64,000 bases of DNA from an uncultured Eggerthellaceae bacterium. Its GTDB lineage: Bacteria; Actinomycetota; Coriobacteriia; Coriobacteriales; Eggerthellaceae. A program made the position numbers and the translations under genes. The DNA lies in contig CAUDUM010000005.1 in the NCBI GenBank assembly GCA_958452575.1, positions 137,583 to 201,582 of the forward strand, written 5' to 3'. Positions 7,753 to 16,301 of this stretch are shown in pieces. The notes beneath the pieces are model-generated. The model did not search any database. It had not been told where the DNA came from and saw only the letters and a program-made list of their open reading frames with translations. The stretch's first letter is position 1. The number at the start of each line of letters is the position of its first letter.

Positions 7753-8454
7753 CTATTTCACCTTCAGCGACTGCAGGTAGTCTTTTTCCCGCTTGTCGAT
7801 GCGGCGGCTCTCGCGCGCCTTCTGCAGCGATTTGTTGTGCGTCCACGCATCCAGCGCGATCGGGCGCGCCTCGAACAGCGGTAGCGTCGCGACAGGCTGC
7901 TTGATCAGCGCGAACGAGTAATACCAGGCGCGTGCCATGTTGATGTAGTACTCCGGGCGGTCGATCCGCGCCACGAGCTGCAGGTGCTCGGGCTCGAACG
8001 CGTCGTCGAGGAACAGCGTCATCAGCTGCACGACGCCGAAGCGCACGGTGTATTCGGGTTCCGCCGCTATCCATCCGCGGATGCGCTCCAACACTGCGGG
8101 AAGGTCCTTCTTGAACGCCGGAACGCGGATGAGATCACAGGTCGCCCAATTGTCGACGTGCGGCAAAAACGCGTCCAGCATCTCGAACGCTTCGTCCGGC
8201 GTCTTCGCCAAAAGCCCGATGAGCTCGCCATGGAGGTTGTTCTCCTCGTAGAGCGCATGCGGCAGCTGCGCCATGAACATCCGTGCCTCGACCTCGCGCG
8301 TCCGCGCCATCTCGCGGGCGTAGCGGCGAAGCGCGGGGGAGCGCACGCCCAGGACGCGCGCGGGATCGATCGTGGGGATGAGCTTGGATTGGAACTGCTG
8401 GTACGCGGGGTCTGCGAGTGCGGCGAGCTCGCGGGCGATGCGGTCTGAAGTCAT
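7753..8454 (-). CDS. alkD: AlkD-like DNA alkylation repair protein
   Basis: 233 residues, all helical, matching the HEAT-like AlkC/AlkD family. Useful markers are FQSKLIPTIDPARVLGVRSPALRRYAREM near the N-terminus, the central WATCDLIRVPAFKKD containing the conserved Trp-Asp region, and YYINMARAWYYSFAL. AlkD-type glycosylases remove N3- and N7-alkylpurines. The ATG overlaps the stop of the upstream LysR gene (ATGA), so the two are co-transcribed and probably translationally coupled. Alternative enzymes for alkylated bases occur 8-10 kb away in the Ada-AlkA/Ogt cluster. Confidence 0.82.
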   Translation of the reverse strand: MTSDRIARELAALADPAYQQFQSKLIPTIDPARVLGVRSPALRRYAREMARTREVEARMFMAQLPHALYEENNLHGELIGLLAKTPDEAFEMLDAFLPHVDNWATCDLIRVPAFKKDLPAVLERIRGWIAAEPEYTVRFGVVQLMTLFLDDAFEPEHLQLVARIDRPEYYINMARAWYYSFALIKQPVATLPLFEARPIALDAWTHNKSLQKARESRRIDKREKDYLQSLKVK

Positions 8455-9320
8455 CGTTCTTGCTCCTGTTCCTGGTTTTCCTGTTGGGCTGCCCATTCGA
8501 ACAACTCGAGGGCTTGCGCCGGGCCGTCGACGTTGGCGAGCAGGTAAAAGCTCGCGCGCGCTTCGGGATCGTCGAGCGGCACGACGGTGCGTCCGGGCAT
8601 CTGGCCGGACAGATAGGCGGCGTCGGTGACGAACCCCAGAAGCGGCGAGGTCGTCGACAGCCGCTCGAACACCACGCGGTCCTCCTGCACGAGGAAGGTG
8701 GAATGCGGCATCTTCGCGTCGACCAGCCCCCGCCAGAAACCGATGCCCCCCATCAGCAGGAAGTCCTCGCCGTCCACGTCGGCGAACGTGAGTGATTCCC
8801 GCTCGGCGAAAGGGTGCCCGTCCGGGACGCTGATCGCCAGCACCTCGTCCATGAGGTGGCAGCAGCGCACGGCGGGGTAGCGCAACGGCTTGAGAGAGAT
8901 GCCCAAATCAAGGTCGCGGTCGAGTATGCCGCGCTCCACATCCTGCTGCCGCATGGTGCGCGACGACAGCAGGCGCTCCGGAAAGCGTTCGACCGACAGG
9001 GCGGTGAGGCGCCAGAGCGGCGCGGGCGCAACCGTCCCCACCAAAAGCGACGTGGCGCGATGAGCCAACTCGTCGAGCGCAATGCGCATGAGCCGCTCCT
9101 CGTGCAGGATTGAGCGCGCGTATTCCAACGCCGTCCTGCCCGCATGGTTGAGCGCCACGCTGCGCCCGTTGCGGTCGAGCAGCACGCAACCCAGGTCGCC
9201 CTCCAGGCGTGCGAGAGAGCGGCTGAGCGCGGGCTGCGAGATGCGCAGCCGCTCCGCCGCCGCGCTCACGGTGCCGAGCTCGGCAACGGCGTCCAACTGT
9301 CTCAGCTGGTCGATGTTCAT
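8451..9320 (-). CDS. LysR-family transcriptional regulator
   Basis: 289 residues. The N-terminal winged HTH is canonical (MNIDQLRQLDAVAELGTVSAAAERLRISQPALSRSLARLEGDLG). The effector domain runs from about residue 90, with LLVGTVAPAPLWRL and a second-lobe segment around AISVPDGHPFAERESL. The tail is Glu/Gln-rich. It faces an aldo/keto reductase gene and is followed by alkD with an ATGA overlap. LysR proteins usually control the divergent gene; an ATGC-N7-GCAT box lies in the 115-bp gap. The inducer is unknown. Confidence 0.9.
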   Translation of the reverse strand: MNIDQLRQLDAVAELGTVSAAAERLRISQPALSRSLARLEGDLGCVLLDRNGRSVALNHAGRTALEYARSILHEERLMRIALDELAHRATSLLVGTVAPAPLWRLTALSVERFPERLLSSRTMRQQDVERGILDRDLDLGISLKPLRYPAVRCCHLMDEVLAISVPDGHPFAERESLTFADVDGEDFLLMGGIGFWRGLVDAKMPHSTFLVQEDRVVFERLSTTSPLLGFVTDAAYLSGQMPGRTVVPLDDPEARASFYLLANVDGPAQALELFEWAAQQENQEQEQER

Positions 9321-9331
9321 GCTTCTCCCTT

Positions 9332-9346
9332 ATGCGCAACATGCAT
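9332..9346. promoter_or_regulatory. Candidate LysR box (T-N11-A)
   Basis: ATGC-GCAACAT-GCAT, an inverted repeat with the T-N11-A layout typical of LysR targets. It lies 12 bases upstream of the lysR start and about 90 upstream of the aldo/keto reductase start. Confidence 0.5.
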
Positions 9347-9435
9347 ATGAAACGCTCCGAACAGCATTGTACTTCAAAGGATTCGCTTGCCAAAATGACA
9401 TCAGTGAACCGAATCGGAATCGAAAGGACGCTGAC

Positions 9436-10293
9436 ATGATCAACTTCAAGATGAACGACGGGCATGAAATCCCCGCGCTGGGATTCGGCGTGTACCTGAT
9501 GACCTCCGCGGAGGTGGAGGAGTTTCTGCCGAAGGCCATCGAGGCGGGCTATCGCCACATCGACACCGCTAACGCGTACTTCAACGAGGTCGCCGTGGGC
9601 AAAGCCATCCGCGAGAGCGGGATCCCGCGCGAGGAGTTCTTCGTCACCACCAAGCTGTTCCCGCAAAGCTACCCCTACGAGCAGTGCAAGGCGGACATCG
9701 ACGCGACGCTCGAGCGCCTGGGCCTCGATTACGTCGACCTGTTGCTGTTCCACCAGCCCTACGGCGATTACGTCGACGGATGGCCCGCCATGGAGGAGGC
9801 CGTGCGCGCGGGCAAGGTGCGCTCGATCGGCTTGTCGAACTTCCCCATCCACAAGATCAAGCAGATCATGGAGGTTGCTGAGATCAAGCCCGCCGCGCTG
9901 CAGGTGGAGCTCAACCCCTACTGGAACCAGCATGCGCTCAAGGCCGAGCTGGCGAAGATCGGGCTGGGCGACATCGTCTACGAAGGCTGGTACCCGTTCG
10001 GCCACGGCGACGCGAAACTGCTGGCCGAGCCGGTGATCGCCAAGATCGCCGAGGCGCATGGCAAGACGGTCGCCCAGGTCATCCTGCGCTGGATGCTGCA
10101 GGAGGGCGTGGTCACCTTCCCCAAGACGACCAACCCCCAGCACGTCCTCGACAACATCGACGTGTTCGACTTCGAGCTGTCCGACGACGAGATGGCGCGC
10201 ATCAACGCGCTGCCGCAGAAGGCCTACTACGACGTGCCCGAGAAGGCGCCCGATTTCGTGCTGGTGCAAAACGATTACAGCAAGCAGGCGTAG
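9436..10293 (+). CDS. Aldo/keto reductase (2,5-diketo-D-gluconate reductase-like)
   Basis: 285 residues, a single (beta/alpha)8 barrel. The catalytic tetrad is intact: Asp43 and Tyr48 (YRHIDTANAYFNE), Lys73 (VTTKLF) and His106 (LLLFHQP). The C-terminal motif LRWMLQEGVVTFPKTTNPQHVLDN is the NADPH-binding signature. It reduces a carbonyl to an alcohol with NADPH; the natural substrate is unknown. The ATG at 9436 follows AAAGGA. A possible promoter is TTGTAC-18-CAAAAT (9367-9396). The divergent LysR is the likely regulator. Confidence 0.9.
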   Translation: MINFKMNDGHEIPALGFGVYLMTSAEVEEFLPKAIEAGYRHIDTANAYFNEVAVGKAIRESGIPREEFFVTTKLFPQSYPYEQCKADIDATLERLGLDYVDLLLFHQPYGDYVDGWPAMEEAVRAGKVRSIGLSNFPIHKIKQIMEVAEIKPAALQVELNPYWNQHALKAELAKIGLGDIVYEGWYPFGHGDAKLLAEPVIAKIAEAHGKTVAQVILRWMLQEGVVTFPKTTNPQHVLDNIDVFDFELSDDEMARINALPQKAYYDVPEKAPDFVLVQNDYSKQA

Positions 10294-10336
10294 GGATGCG
10301 GTATTGGCCTGATGGCGACGCTCTGCGCTGAAAGAG

Positions 10337-10384
10337 CCTGGCGCGCCTGATCTGGCGGAGCTTCAGGCAGTGCGGCTCGCCAGG
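10337..10384. terminator. Inverted repeat between convergent genes
   Basis: CCTGGCG (10337) pairs with CGCCAGG (10378), enclosing GCCTGA/TCAGGC. It sits between the aldo/keto reductase and the convergent tetR gene. There is no T run, so terminator activity is uncertain. Confidence 0.4.
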
Positions 10385-10389
10385 AGCCG

Positions 10390-10950
10390 CTATCTGAACA
10401 GCGGCTTGGTGAGGGCGATGTAGCTTTCCGCGAGCAGGCGGGGATCGGCGGCGAACGCCGTCCGCGCCCAGCGGATGATCATGTCGACGAGGGATCCCGC
10501 GATGTGCTCGACGAGGAACCGCCGATCCACCGATCCCGCCGCCCCGTCAAGCGCGGCGGGAAGCGCGCGATCCGCCTGCTGCGCCAGGCTCTCGCGCAGC
10601 AGGCGCTCGAACGACCCCGCGCCGTCGCTCACGACGAGCGCCCTCACTCCCGATTTCCGCTCCTGGATGTGGCGCAGAAGATGCTCCACCATCGACGCGT
10701 CGTCGGTGCGCTCGGTGAAGTCGTGCTCCTCTTCCGGAGCGACGGGGCTGGTTGCATGCGTGCAGATCTCGTCGACAAGCCGGGCGAGGAGATCCTCCTT
10801 GCCGCGATAGTGCGCGTAGAACGTGCTGCGCCCGATGTCCGCCTCGTCTAGGACATCCTGGACGGTTATCTGGGAGTAGCGCTTAGTCTCCAGCAGAGAG
10901 CAGAACGCCGCTTGGACGGCCTTTTCGGTACGCGCTTTCCTTCGATCCAT
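10390..10950 (-). CDS. TetR/AcrR-family transcriptional regulator
   Basis: 186 residues. The N-terminal HTH is clear (residues ~8-55: KAVQAAFCSLLETKRYSQITVQDVLDEADIGRSTFYAHYRGKEDLLARLV). The C-terminal ligand and dimerisation domain is of the type seen in regulators of DhaS or drug-efflux genes. It is divergent from an EamA-type exporter, and two 13-bp palindromes lie just before that gene. Repression of the exporter is the simplest role; the ligand is unknown. Confidence 0.9.
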   Translation of the reverse strand: MDRRKARTEKAVQAAFCSLLETKRYSQITVQDVLDEADIGRSTFYAHYRGKEDLLARLVDEICTHATSPVAPEEEHDFTERTDDASMVEHLLRHIQERKSGVRALVVSDGAGSFERLLRESLAQQADRALPAALDGAAGSVDRRFLVEHIAGSLVDMIIRWARTAFAADPRLLAESYIALTKPLFR

Positions 10951-11050
10951 CGCTTTTCCTATTATCCTCGTTCATGTACATAGTTCCGCGATTGTCCGGA
11001 AACGAACGGATGGCGAGCATTGTTCCTGTTGCTGATTCCGGGTACCTGCT

Positions 11051-11089
11051 ATGTTCGAAACATGATATGCGAAAACGAACATCATGTTC
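11051..11089. promoter_or_regulatory. Candidate TetR operators (two 13-bp palindromes)
   Basis: ATGTTcgaAACAT (11051-11063) and GAACAtcaTGTTC (11077-11089), centres 26 bp apart, just upstream of the EamA start at 11113. Both share the TGTT/AACA half-site. Regulation by the divergent TetR protein is inferred. Confidence 0.55.
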
Positions 11090-11112
11090 AGAAAAAGGGA
11101 GAAACTGTCCGC

Positions 11113-12009
11113 GTGAAGGCGCAACCACATCCCAAAGGCGCGTTCGTCGCGTTCGCCATCATCGCCGCAGCGCTCTACGCCCTGTCGACCCCCGTGTCGA
11201 AGATCCTGCTCGCCGAGGTGCCGGGCACCATGATGGCGGCGCTGCTGTACCTTGGGGCGGGAGCGGGCATGGTGGTCGTCGGCGCCGTCCGCGCGGGCAT
11301 CCTCCGCGCGGCGGGCACCCCATCGCGCGAGGAGCGGCTCGCATTGTCGGATGCCCCCTACGTCGCCGCCATGATCGCGCTTGACATCGTCGCGCCCATC
11401 CTTCTGATGGCGGGGCTTTCCGCCGCCTCGGCGGAGAGCGTGTCGCTGCTGAACAACTTCGAGATCGTGGCGACCGCGTTGATCGCCCTGCTCATGTTCC
11501 ATGAGCCGGTGTCTAAGCGGCTTTGGGCGGCGATAGCGCTCATCACTGCCGCGTGCGTGCTCCTTTCCCTGGACGGCCCGGCTGGGCTGGAGGTGACGCC
11601 GGGATCGCTGCTCGTGCTCGCGGCGAGCGTGTGCTGGGGCCTGGAGAACAACTGCACGAACCGTCTTTCCGCCAAGGATCCGCTGCAGGTGGTCGTGGTG
11701 AAGGGGTTCGGATCGGGGACGGGCGCGTTGCTGGTCGCGTTCGCCGCGGGGGATGCCTTCCCGCCGGCTGCGCTTGCGTCATGCGCGCTGCTGCTGGGAT
11801 TCGCAGCATACGGCTTGAGCATCTTCTTCTACGTCCATGCGCAGCGCGGGCTCGGCGCGGCGCGCACCAGCGCATACTACGCGCTTTCGCCTTTCATCGG
11901 CGTCGCGCTGGCCTGGGCGATCTTCCAAGAGCCGCCGAACGCCTTCTTCATCGCGGCTCTTGCGCTCATGATCGCCGGCGCCTATCTCGCCGCCCCGAAA
12001 GGGGATTGA
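11113..12009 (+). CDS. EamA-family (DMT) transporter
   Basis: About 298 residues with ten hydrophobic segments in two five-helix EamA repeats (FVAFAIIAAALYALSTPVSKILL starts repeat 1; SLLVLAASVCWGLENNCTNRL starts repeat 2). DMT proteins export metabolites or amino acids. I chose the GTG at 11113, which follows AGGGAGAAA. An ATG at 11062 is in frame but would add a polar tail overlapping the operator palindromes. The TetR gene diverges from it. The substrate is unknown. Confidence 0.82.
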   Translation: MKAQPHPKGAFVAFAIIAAALYALSTPVSKILLAEVPGTMMAALLYLGAGAGMVVVGAVRAGILRAAGTPSREERLALSDAPYVAAMIALDIVAPILLMAGLSAASAESVSLLNNFEIVATALIALLMFHEPVSKRLWAAIALITAACVLLSLDGPAGLEVTPGSLLVLAASVCWGLENNCTNRLSAKDPLQVVVVKGFGSGTGALLVAFAAGDAFPPAALASCALLLGFAAYGLSIFFYVHAQRGLGAARTSAYYALSPFIGVALAWAIFQEPPNAFFIAALALMIAGAYLAAPKGD

Positions 12010-12122
12010 GCGCCCTGTTTTCCTGCCGTTCGCCCGCCTCGAGAATGGCGTCGCGCTGTCGCCGTTTTGGAAGTAAAATAGGGGGTAATAAGGCGCATCG
12101 TCGCCGACATCGCGAACACTAT

Positions 12123-12148
12123 GCGGGGGCGCCCCGCGGAGCCCCCGC
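12123..12148. repeat. GC hairpin before the DUF262 genes
   Basis: GCGGGGGC (12123-12130) and GCCCCCGC (12141-12148), a perfect 8-bp stem in the leader. A weak -10 (TAAAAT, 12074-12079) lies upstream. It ends about 28 bases before the first DUF262 start, so it could affect translation. Confidence 0.5.
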
Positions 12149-12176
12149 GGCACTGCGTGCCGAGGAGGGGAGTCCT

Positions 12177-13328
12177 ATGGAAGTCACCCAGACCACGATC
12201 CTCGATCTGCTCTCCGATTCCGCAAACGGGCTTTCCATCCCCTCGTACCAGCGCGTGTACTCATGGACCACGCGCCAGTGCGAGGAGCTGTGGCTCGATG
12301 TGCTGCGCGCCGGCCGCGACAGCCGCCCGCATTTCACGGGCGTGATGCTGTTCGAGGGCGAGGGCGCCGACTCCTTTGAAGGAGAGGATCCGCGCGACGG
12401 CTCCCCGCACGGCGGCAACGGTTCCGGGCGCATCGATGTCATCGACGGCCAGCAGCGCCTGACGACGCTCACGCTGCTCCTTCTCGCGTTCGCGCGCCAT
12501 CTGGGCAAGGCGGACGCGTCCCCGGACGACGGCGGCGACGCCTTCGCCGCCGGCAGCCTGCCGCATCCCGAAGACATCGTGAAGCTCTTCCTGCTCGTCT
12601 CCGGCGCGGAGGGTCCCGAGCCGCGCTTGCTGCTCTCGCGCGAGGACGACGCCACGCTGCGCGCCGAGCTGTTCGGGACCGAGCTTCCCCTCCATCCCTC
12701 CCAGCGCGTCATGGGCAACCTGTCGTACTTCGAGGAGCGGATGGCGGATCCCTCATTCGACGCGTGCCGCTTCTGGGACGGGGTGGGGCGGCTGTTCGTC
12801 CTGGTCGTGCACGCCGACAGCGCGCTCGACGCCCAGGAGGTGTTCGAGAGCGTCAACTCCAAGGGCCTGCCGCTCTCCCTGGCCGACATGGTGCGCAACT
12901 ACCTGCTGTTGGAGGAGGACATCGACGAGCAGGAGCGCCTCTACGACGAGTACTGGTTCGAGGCGGAAAGCCTGTTCTACCCCGATCCCGCCTCGCTCAA
13001 GCTCAACAGCGCCATCAAAGCGTGGCTGAGCATCCGGTTCCGCCAAGCGCGCATCGGCAGCCCCGAGCAGGTGTACCACTCGTTCAAACGCTACGTGGAG
13101 GACGAGTTCAAGGGCACGCGCGAGAGCGTCCTCAAGGAGCTGCGCTCGTTCTGCTTCATGTGGCGCGAGCAGTACCGCTACCACGCGGTCAACAAGTTCT
13201 ACGCGCGCAACTGGGCCGAAGACGGCCAGCATACCCGCACCGGCGCGTACGTGCGCAAGGCGGCGAGCCACGAGGAGTACGCGACGCGCATCCAGCGCGG
13301 CGTCCGGGAAGTCGACGAGAGGTGGTAG
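12177..13328 (+). CDS. DUF262 (ParB/Srx-like) protein A
   Basis: 383 residues. The DUF262 domain is recognised by IPSYQRVYSWTTRQCEELW (residues 21-39), the DGQQRLTTL signature (90-98) and ESVNSKGLPLSLADMVRNYLL near residue 225. DUF262 proteins relate to the ParB/Srx fold and include GmrS, the NTP-dependent half of type IV restriction enzyme GmrSD, plus other phage-defence proteins. Here no C-terminal DUF1524 HNH nuclease is present; the chain ends soon after a Tyr/Arg-rich helical region. The ATG follows GAGGAGGGG. A second DUF262 gene starts six bases downstream, so they form an operon. A role in defence or nucleic-acid processing is inference only. Confidence 0.8.
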   Translation: MEVTQTTILDLLSDSANGLSIPSYQRVYSWTTRQCEELWLDVLRAGRDSRPHFTGVMLFEGEGADSFEGEDPRDGSPHGGNGSGRIDVIDGQQRLTTLTLLLLAFARHLGKADASPDDGGDAFAAGSLPHPEDIVKLFLLVSGAEGPEPRLLLSREDDATLRAELFGTELPLHPSQRVMGNLSYFEERMADPSFDACRFWDGVGRLFVLVVHADSALDAQEVFESVNSKGLPLSLADMVRNYLLLEEDIDEQERLYDEYWFEAESLFYPDPASLKLNSAIKAWLSIRFRQARIGSPEQVYHSFKRYVEDEFKGTRESVLKELRSFCFMWREQYRYHAVNKFYARNWAEDGQHTRTGAYVRKAASHEEYATRIQRGVREVDERW

Positions 13329-13334
13329 ACGGCG

Positions 13335-14384
13335 ATGAAGATCACGAAGACGACGCTTCTCGAGATGCTGGGCGACGCCGGTGCCCGCTACGTCATCCCG
13401 GTGTACCAACGCGCCTATTCCTGGACCGAGAGCCAGTGCGATGCGTTCTGGGACGATGCGGTGCAAACCGCGCGCGACCGCCGGCCCCATTACACGGGCG
13501 TGTCGCTGTACCGCCTCGGGCGGAGCGAAGGCGCCGGGCGCACCCTCATCCTCGTCGACGGCCAGCAGCGTCTGGCGACGGCGACGCTGCTTCTTGCCGC
13601 CATGAGGGATTTCGTCTGCGAGAACGACCCCGAGCTCGCGGACGAGCTTAACGCGCGCTACCTCACGGTGGAGACGGAGGAGGGGCGCGTCCCCAAGATA
13701 TCCCTGTCCCGTTTCGACCGGCCGTCGATGGATGCCGTCGTCCTCGGTGGCGAAAAGCCCGACGGCGATAGAGCCTCCGCCTTGGTCCATCAGACCTACG
13801 ACCGCTATATCGGCAAACTGAGACGCAGCGGAGCGGATCCGCGGGAGGTGCTGCGCGGGCTGGAGCTGTTCACCATCGTCATGGCGCAGCTGGAGGGCGA
13901 GGACAAGCCGCAGCTCGTCTACGAGAGCCTCAACGCGAAGGGATCCCCGTTGCGCGTCTCCGACTTGGTGCGCAACCTTCTTTTGACCCGCGTGGGCAAG
14001 GAGGAGCAGCGGCGTCTGTTCGAGCTGTACTGGGAGCCGCTCGAGACCGCCTTCGACGAGCTGGAGGAACGCGTCATGGAGCAGCGCAAGACGCCGATCG
14101 GCGTTCCGCCGCAGCGCCGCCGCGCCAAAGTGGAGGGCGTGGTGTTCGACGCCGCCTTGCACGCATGGGCGACGCGGCACATCCCGCGCGCGAACATGCG
14201 CACGCGCACCGATATGTACGGTGCGTTCAAAAAGCACCTGACCGGCAAGCTCGATATGCCGCTGGAGAGGGTTCTGGAAAGCATCAGCGCGACCTGCTTG
14301 GACTTTGCCGGACGGATCGATTCCACCTATGCGACCACCCATATCGAGTGGGTCATGGGCAAGCCCGAGGGGTTCGGCGGGTAG
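13335..14384 (+). CDS. DUF262 (ParB/Srx-like) protein B
   Basis: 349 residues, a diverged paralogue of the preceding protein. The same landmarks occur: IPVYQRAYSWTESQCDAFWDD (residues 21-41), VDGQQRLATATLLLAAM (74-90) and ESLNAKGSPLRVSDLVRNLLL. It lacks the HNH/DUF1524 domain too; the C-terminal region (VVFDAALHAWATRHIPRANMRTRTD) resembles the helical part of DUF262 proteins. The pair might form a heteromer. The stop-to-start gap to protein A is only six bases, so co-translation is likely. No methyltransferase or nuclease gene flanks them. Confidence 0.8.
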   Translation: MKITKTTLLEMLGDAGARYVIPVYQRAYSWTESQCDAFWDDAVQTARDRRPHYTGVSLYRLGRSEGAGRTLILVDGQQRLATATLLLAAMRDFVCENDPELADELNARYLTVETEEGRVPKISLSRFDRPSMDAVVLGGEKPDGDRASALVHQTYDRYIGKLRRSGADPREVLRGLELFTIVMAQLEGEDKPQLVYESLNAKGSPLRVSDLVRNLLLTRVGKEEQRRLFELYWEPLETAFDELEERVMEQRKTPIGVPPQRRRAKVEGVVFDAALHAWATRHIPRANMRTRTDMYGAFKKHLTGKLDMPLERVLESISATCLDFAGRIDSTYATTHIEWVMGKPEGFGG

Positions 14385-14477
14385 GAACACGCCGATCGCT
14401 GGGCGGGGCATTCCGCTGCGTTCTATCCGTCAGGCGATGGTGCAACCCATCCGCCACCGTGCCGTGCCTGCGGGCCG

Positions 14478-14903
14478 CTAACCCACCGGCAGGATGCGCT
14501 CGATGCGCAGGATCATGACGGCGGGGTTCATGCGCGGGAAGCCCTCCGCCACGCGGCGGTGCTCCTCGGCCGTCTCGCCTTCGGGACGCACCAGGGCAAG
14601 GTCGAGCCTCGCTCCGGCGTGGCGCGCCGCCTTGTCCTCGGCGGTCGGGTTCGCCACGTCGTAGACCAGGCGCGCGACCCCTGTGCGTTCGATGTTGGCG
14701 CGCGTGTGGTTGTCGGCGAGCATCAAGATGACGTGCTCGTCGTCGGGCATCGCCGGCGCGAAGATGGCGGCGTCGGGCGTGCCGTCGGGATTGACGGTGG
14801 CGACGACGCACACGCCCTCGAAGCGCCCCATCGATGCGCGCAGCGCGGCGGTGTCCATGTCGGTGAACTTGCGGGTGGCGGTGTCCTTTTCGCTTCGGCC
14901 CAT
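14478..14903 (-). CDS. Pyridoxamine 5'-phosphate oxidase-fold (PPOX) protein
   Basis: 141 residues of split-barrel flavin-binding type. VCVVATVNPDGTPDAAIFAPAMPDDEHVILMLADNHTRANIERTGVARLVYDV gives the first strands and the usual N-[TA]-R-x-N-I loop that contacts the flavin phosphate. It is likely an FMN- or F420-dependent oxidoreductase or flavin-binding protein of unknown substrate. The ATG follows GGAGACGCT. It is convergent with the DUF262 genes and divergent from the small membrane protein genes. Confidence 0.8.
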   Translation of the reverse strand: MGRSEKDTATRKFTDMDTAALRASMGRFEGVCVVATVNPDGTPDAAIFAPAMPDDEHVILMLADNHTRANIERTGVARLVYDVANPTAEDKAARHAGARLDLALVRPEGETAEEHRRVAEGFPRMNPAVMILRIERILPVG

Positions 14904-15143
14904 AGCGTCTCCTTCCCGATCCGGGTGCTTTCGCCCAGCATACTCCCTTTTCGCCCGCGCCGCGCGGTGCGTCTCCTCCGGGGGAGGCGTCGTTTCCCTC
15001 CCGTTTACCGGGTCGTTTGACGCCGAAGATCAACTTTTCCTTTAAGGTTGCCGATGGAGCGTCGGGATTTCCTGCACGTGAATATAATTGTTCGGCTTTT
15101 GCTTCGAATAAAGTATCGATACGTTGCGTATGAAAGGAAATCC

Positions 15144-15584
15144 ATGACCGGTTCTCAGAAAGTCATCAAGGTCGTTTCGATCCTCGTCATCATCGTCGCC
15201 ATCCTCTCCATCCTGCTCGGCCTGGCTTCCTGCGTGGGCGGCTTCGCCGGCGTTGCCGCGAGCAGCGGTGTTTCCGAGAGCGAGCAGGAGACGCTCGCGC
15301 TGGGCGCCGGAGTGCTGTTCTTCCTGGGCGGCGGCGCGATCATCAGCGGCGTCATCGACCTCATCGTCGGCATGCTGGGCGTGCGCGGTGCCAACAACCC
15401 CGAAAAGATCATGCCGTTTTTCGTGATCTCCATCATCGCCGTGGTGTTCGCGGTCTTCAACCTGATCGGCTGCTTCACCACCGGTCAGATGGACGCCACC
15501 ACTATCGCGAGCGCCGTCGTGCAGCTCGTCCTCATGGTGGTCTGCGTCGTCCTGGCCAACAACGTCCGCAAGCTGCGCGCGTAA
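15144..15584 (+). CDS. Four-helix membrane protein, paralogue 1 (MTGSQK family)
   Basis: 146 residues with four hydrophobic helices. It opens MTGSQKVIKVVSILVIIVAILSI. After a variable loop come GGGAIISGVIDLIVGMLGVRGANNPEKIMPFFVISIIAVVFAV and VLMVVCVVLANNVRKLRA. No signal peptide, no catalytic motif. The next gene encodes a clear paralogue, and the N-terminal part of the protein at 30800-32401 carries the same RGAxNPxKI motif. The ATG at 15144 follows AAAGGAAA; a TATAAT (15083-15088) lies upstream. Function unknown; I recognise no named family. Confidence 0.78.
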   Translation: MTGSQKVIKVVSILVIIVAILSILLGLASCVGGFAGVAASSGVSESEQETLALGAGVLFFLGGGAIISGVIDLIVGMLGVRGANNPEKIMPFFVISIIAVVFAVFNLIGCFTTGQMDATTIASAVVQLVLMVVCVVLANNVRKLRA

Positions 15585-15612
15585 ACGCCGCACGTCGGTT
15601 CCGTTTTGCGAG

Positions 15613-15641
15613 AGAGGGGGGGCGTGGGCGCCCCCTCTTTT
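15613..15641 (+). terminator. Terminator or attenuator between the two MTGSQK genes
   Basis: AGAGGGGG(GG)CG pairs with CGCCCCCTCT around a short GTGGG loop, followed by TTT. It would reduce transcription into the downstream paralogue. Confidence 0.65.
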
Positions 15642-15703
15642 CATGTAGCTGGCATGCCTCGGTTCCGGAAGGAAAGCGGGCATCTCGATGAAAGGAGGGG
15701 TTC

Positions 15704-16186
15704 ATGACCGGATCCCAGAAAGCGCTCAAAGTCATTTCCGTCATCGTCATCATCCTGGCGGTGCTCTGCGTCCTTGCGGGCGTGGCGCTGCTGATCCCCA
15801 ACATCGCCTACGTCGAAGCCGACTTCCCGAACGTGGAGGGCGCGGACTGCGCGACGGTCGCCGCCGGCGCCGCCATGATGCTGGTGATTTCGGCCGTCCT
15901 CATCGTGAGCGGCGTCATCGACCTCATCGTTGGCATCCTGGGCTTGCGCGGCGCGAAGGATCCCAAGCGCATCGGCGGCTTTTTCGCCCTCGCCGTCATC
16001 GGGCTCATCATCGCCGCCATCAACCTGACGATCACCCTCTTCTCCGCCCAGCAGCTCGACTTCGCCACGCTTTCGGCGCCCATCGCCCAGCTCGTCGTGA
16101 TGCTCGTCTGCGTGATCCTGGCCAACAACGTCCGCAACCTGCGCAACCGCATCTACGACCAGGGCTTCCGCCAGCAGCAGCGATAA
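15704..16186 (+). CDS. Four-helix membrane protein, paralogue 2 (MTGSQK family)
   Basis: 160 residues; the same architecture as the preceding gene: MTGSQKALKVISVIVIILAVLCVLAGVALL at the start, VIVSGVIDLIVGILGLRGAKDPKRIGGFF in the middle and LVVMLVCVILANNVRNLRN at the end. The extracellular loop after helix 1 is longer and acidic (YVEADFPNVEGADC) and the tail is Gln/Arg-rich. The ATG follows GAAAGGAGGGG. Tandem duplication is clear. Function unknown. Confidence 0.78.
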   Translation: MTGSQKALKVISVIVIILAVLCVLAGVALLIPNIAYVEADFPNVEGADCATVAAGAAMMLVISAVLIVSGVIDLIVGILGLRGAKDPKRIGGFFALAVIGLIIAAINLTITLFSAQQLDFATLSAPIAQLVVMLVCVILANNVRNLRNRIYDQGFRQQQR

Positions 16187-16301
16187 CGCGCATCGCGGCA
16201 TCGGGGGAGGGCGGTTTTGCCATTCCGATGTCCGAAAACGGCTGGTTATCCGAGACCTTCCTGCTAGACTTGGGATGCAAGTCGGCAGGGAGGTCTTTTT
16301 C

